DNA from: an uncultured Erythrobacteraceae bacterium
GTDB lineage: Bacteria; Pseudomonadota; Alphaproteobacteria; Sphingomonadales; Sphingomonadaceae
DNA length: 8,412 nt
Direction: 5' to 3'
NCBI GenBank assembly: GCA_950071875.1
Contig: CATMNW010000087.1
Coordinates: forward strand, 1-8,412
The notes beneath the pieces are model-generated. The model worked only from the letters and a program-made list of their open reading frames with translations. It searched no databases and was not told where the DNA came from. A program made the position numbers and the translations under genes. Positions 6,654 through 8,412 of this stretch are shown in pieces (the first letter of the stretch is position 1; the number at the start of each line of letters is the position of its first letter).

Positions 6654-8240
6654 TCAGTGGCGGAAGTGGCGCATCCCGGTGAAGACCATGGCGAGGCCCG
6701 CTTCGTCGGCCGCCGCGATCACTTCTTCGTCGCGGATCGAGCCGCCGGGCTGGATGATCGCGGTCGCACCCGCTTCTGCGGCAGCCAGCAGGCCATCGGC
6801 GAAGGGGAAGAACGCGTCCGACGCAACGGCGCTGCCCACAGCCCGGCTCTGCTCCCAGCCGTATTTTTCGGCTGCTTCTGCGGCCTTGATGGCCGCGATG
6901 CGCGACGAATCGCGGCGGTTCATCTGGCCTGCCCCGATACCGGCCGTCGCGCCGTCCTTGGCATATACGATGGCGTTCGATTTGACGTGCCGCGCCACAG
7001 TCCAGGCAAACAGGCAGTCCTTCAGCTCCTGCTCGGTCGGCTCGCGCTTGGTGACGACCTTGAGATCGGCCTCGGTGATCGCGTCATTGCCGCGCGTCGG
7101 GACCAGCAGCCCGCCGGTAATCGGCTTGACCAGCAGGCCGCCCCTGCGCGGATCGGGTAGGTCGCCAGTGACCAGCAAGCGCAGGTTCTTTTTCTTTGCG
7201 AAAGCTTCGCGCGCCTCGTCCGAAACGGACGGAGCGATAACGACTTCGGTGAAAATTTCGCAGATCGCACGCGCGGTTTCACCATCGAGCGGGGTGTTGA
7301 CCGCGACGATTCCGCCGAACGCGGATACGCTGTCGCACGCGAGCGCTTCGTTCCATGCATCGATCAGCCTGTCCGACTGCGCCACGCCGCACGGGTTGGC
7401 GTGCTTGACGATGACGACGGCGGGATCGCCGCCAGCGAATTCGGCGCACAGTTCCAGCGCTGCATCGGCATCATTGTAATTGTTGTAGCTGAGTTCCTTG
7501 CCCTGCAGCTGCTCGGCCTGCGCAATGCCTTTGCCGTGCGGGCCGGCGGGGGTGTAGAGCGCTGCTTTCTGGTGCGGATTTTCGCCATAGCGCAATTCGA
7601 CCGGCGCCTTGCCGTTGACCGACAGGAAATCGGGAAAGGTCTGCTGCTGGTCGGCAAAAGCGAACCACTGGCTGATCATGCTGTCGTAGGCGGCCGTCGC
7701 GGCAAATGCCTTGGCGGCGCACTTGCGGCGGAAGTCGAGGCTGGTCGCACCCGTCGCTTCCAGTTCGCCGACCAGCGTATCGTAATCGGCGGGATCGGTG
7801 ACGATGGTGACGAACTGGTGGTTCTTGGCGGCACTGCGGACCATCGAAGGGCCACCGATGTCGATGTTCTCGATGATCTCGTCGCGCGCTGCACCTTTCG
7901 CAACCGTCGCTTCGAAAGGATAGAGGTTCACGACCACCAGGTCGATCGCGCCAATACCATGCGTGTCCATCGCGGCGGCATGTTCGGCATTGTCGCGCAC
8001 GGCGAGCAGGCCGCCATGGACCATCGGGTGCAGCGTCTTCACGCGCCCGTCCATCATTTCGGGAAAGCCGGTGAGATCGGAAACGTCCTTCACCTCGAGG
8101 CCTGCATCCCGCAGCGCCTTCGCGGTGCCGCCGGTCGAGACGAGTTCGACGCCCTTTTGTGCCAGTGTCTTGCCGAGCTCCACCAAGCCGCTCTTGTCGG
8201 ACACCGAAAGCAGTGCCCGCTTGATCGTTACGTCTGCCAC
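6654..8240 (-). CDS. purH: bifunctional AICAR transformylase/IMP cyclohydrolase PurH
   Basis: A 528-residue protein, full length for PurH. It carries out the last two steps of purine synthesis in the cytosol: formylation of AICAR with 10-formyl-tetrahydrofolate, then ring closure to IMP. The N-terminal cyclohydrolase (MGS-like) domain shows VSDKSG (13-18), STGGTAKAL (35-43), PEMMDGRVKTLHPMVHGGLL (60-79), NLYPF (105-109) and NIDIGGPSMVRSAAKNH (125-141). The transformylase domain shows LRYGENPHQ (216-224), the catalytic KHANPCGVA (K279, H280), SAFGGI (306-311), GIGAGQMNR (434-442), PGGSIRDEEVI (498-508) and the family's usual MVFTGMRHFRH end. The start is GTG at 8240-8238: it keeps the whole N-terminus, the next in-frame ATG is near residue 62, and GGGGTGA lies seven bases upstream. 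It follows the heparinase-type gene by 7 bp, so the two are probably one operon. Confidence 0.98.
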   Translation of the reverse strand: MADVTIKRALLSVSDKSGLVELGKTLAQKGVELVSTGGTAKALRDAGLEVKDVSDLTGFPEMMDGRVKTLHPMVHGGLLAVRDNAEHAAAMDTHGIGAIDLVVVNLYPFEATVAKGAARDEIIENIDIGGPSMVRSAAKNHQFVTIVTDPADYDTLVGELEATGATSLDFRRKCAAKAFAATAAYDSMISQWFAFADQQQTFPDFLSVNGKAPVELRYGENPHQKAALYTPAGPHGKGIAQAEQLQGKELSYNNYNDADAALELCAEFAGGDPAVVIVKHANPCGVAQSDRLIDAWNEALACDSVSAFGGIVAVNTPLDGETARAICEIFTEVVIAPSVSDEAREAFAKKKNLRLLVTGDLPDPRRGGLLVKPITGGLLVPTRGNDAITEADLKVVTKREPTEQELKDCLFAWTVARHVKSNAIVYAKDGATAGIGAGQMNRRDSSRIAAIKAAEAAEKYGWEQSRAVGSAVASDAFFPFADGLLAAAEAGATAIIQPGGSIRDEEVIAAADEAGLAMVFTGMRHFRH

Positions 8241-8247
8241 GAGAGGT

Positions 8248-8412
8248 TCACCCCATTTTCTTGAGCAGCCAGGGGAAACGCCCCCCGCTGCGCGATGTCA
8301 GTCCTTCGACGACCAGCTGCCTGGTTGCGCGCGGGCGGCCCTGCCCGTCGACCCAGAGGCTGTCCTCGATCGCGATTTGCGCCTCGCCGCTATCGCCTCC
8401 GAGCCGGAATTG
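8248..8412 (-). CDS. heparinase II/III family protein, C-terminal end (partial)
   Basis: The last 54 residues and the TGA (8250-8248) of a gene that continues beyond the window edge. The visible part contains IAIEDSLWVDGQGRPRAT, then RQLVVEGLTS and WLLKKMG at the end. The IEDS.WVDG.GRPR...QLVV pattern matches the beta-sandwich tail of heparinase II/III-like proteins that often sit directly before purH in alphaproteobacteria. This identification comes from memory of that family and synteny. Such proteins are polysaccharide lyase-like and usually periplasmic, but the catalytic part is outside the window. The purH ribosome site overlaps its stop codon. Confidence 0.7.
   Translation of the reverse strand, partial: QFRLGGDSGEAQIAIEDSLWVDGQGRPRATRQLVVEGLTSRSGGRFPWLLKKMG

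Noticed and set aside
7401..8264. A 287-codon open frame on the + strand opposite purH
   Set aside because: It is a shadow of purH, which has complete family motifs on the minus strand.

Overview
The window looks like an ordinary chromosomal stretch of a high-GC alphaproteobacterium. Sphingomonadales, possibly near Erythrobacteraceae, is the best guess, based on codon use, protein style and the heparinase-purH adjacency. This placement is inference, because no rRNA or other decisive marker is present. The coding density is high. No tRNA, rRNA, CRISPR array, insertion sequence or integrase was seen.

Region 1 (1-1871, + strand): the possible tail of an upstream gene, then a five-helix membrane protein (78-692), then a sulfatase-fold catalytic protein (717-1871). 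The last two lie in the same reading frame and are separated by one TAA and eight sense codons. Together they have the layout of one membrane-anchored alkaline-phosphatase-superfamily enzyme, as in phosphoethanolamine or phosphoglycerol transferases. The gene therefore looks split or recently broken.

Region 2 (1858-8412, - strand): a co-directional run. In transcription order it holds the C-terminal end of a heparinase II/III-family protein, purH (purine synthesis, GTG start), an unlisted 43-residue membrane peptide, an exported msrA coupled to that peptide by TGATG, a Fur/Zur-type metal regulator, dxs (first step of the MEP isoprenoid pathway), an unrecognised 140-residue membrane-anchored acidic protein, and a PaaG-like crotonase. 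Spacing suggests several short transcription units: heparinase-purH (7 bp gap), small peptide-msrA-fur (1 bp overlap, 36 bp gap) and dxs-140 aa protein (11 bp gap). Gaps of 78, 108 and 139 bp could carry promoters. The 139 bp gap holds an imperfect palindromic repeat of the dispersed intergenic type.

The two strands converge at 1858-1871, where the sulfatase and crotonase genes overlap tail to tail by 14 bp. I see no clear multi-gene novel system. The points most worth a second look are the split sulfatase-type gene with its degenerate nucleophile motif, the 43-residue peptide coupled to msrA, the single-cysteine exported MsrA, and the crotonase lacking both canonical glutamates.
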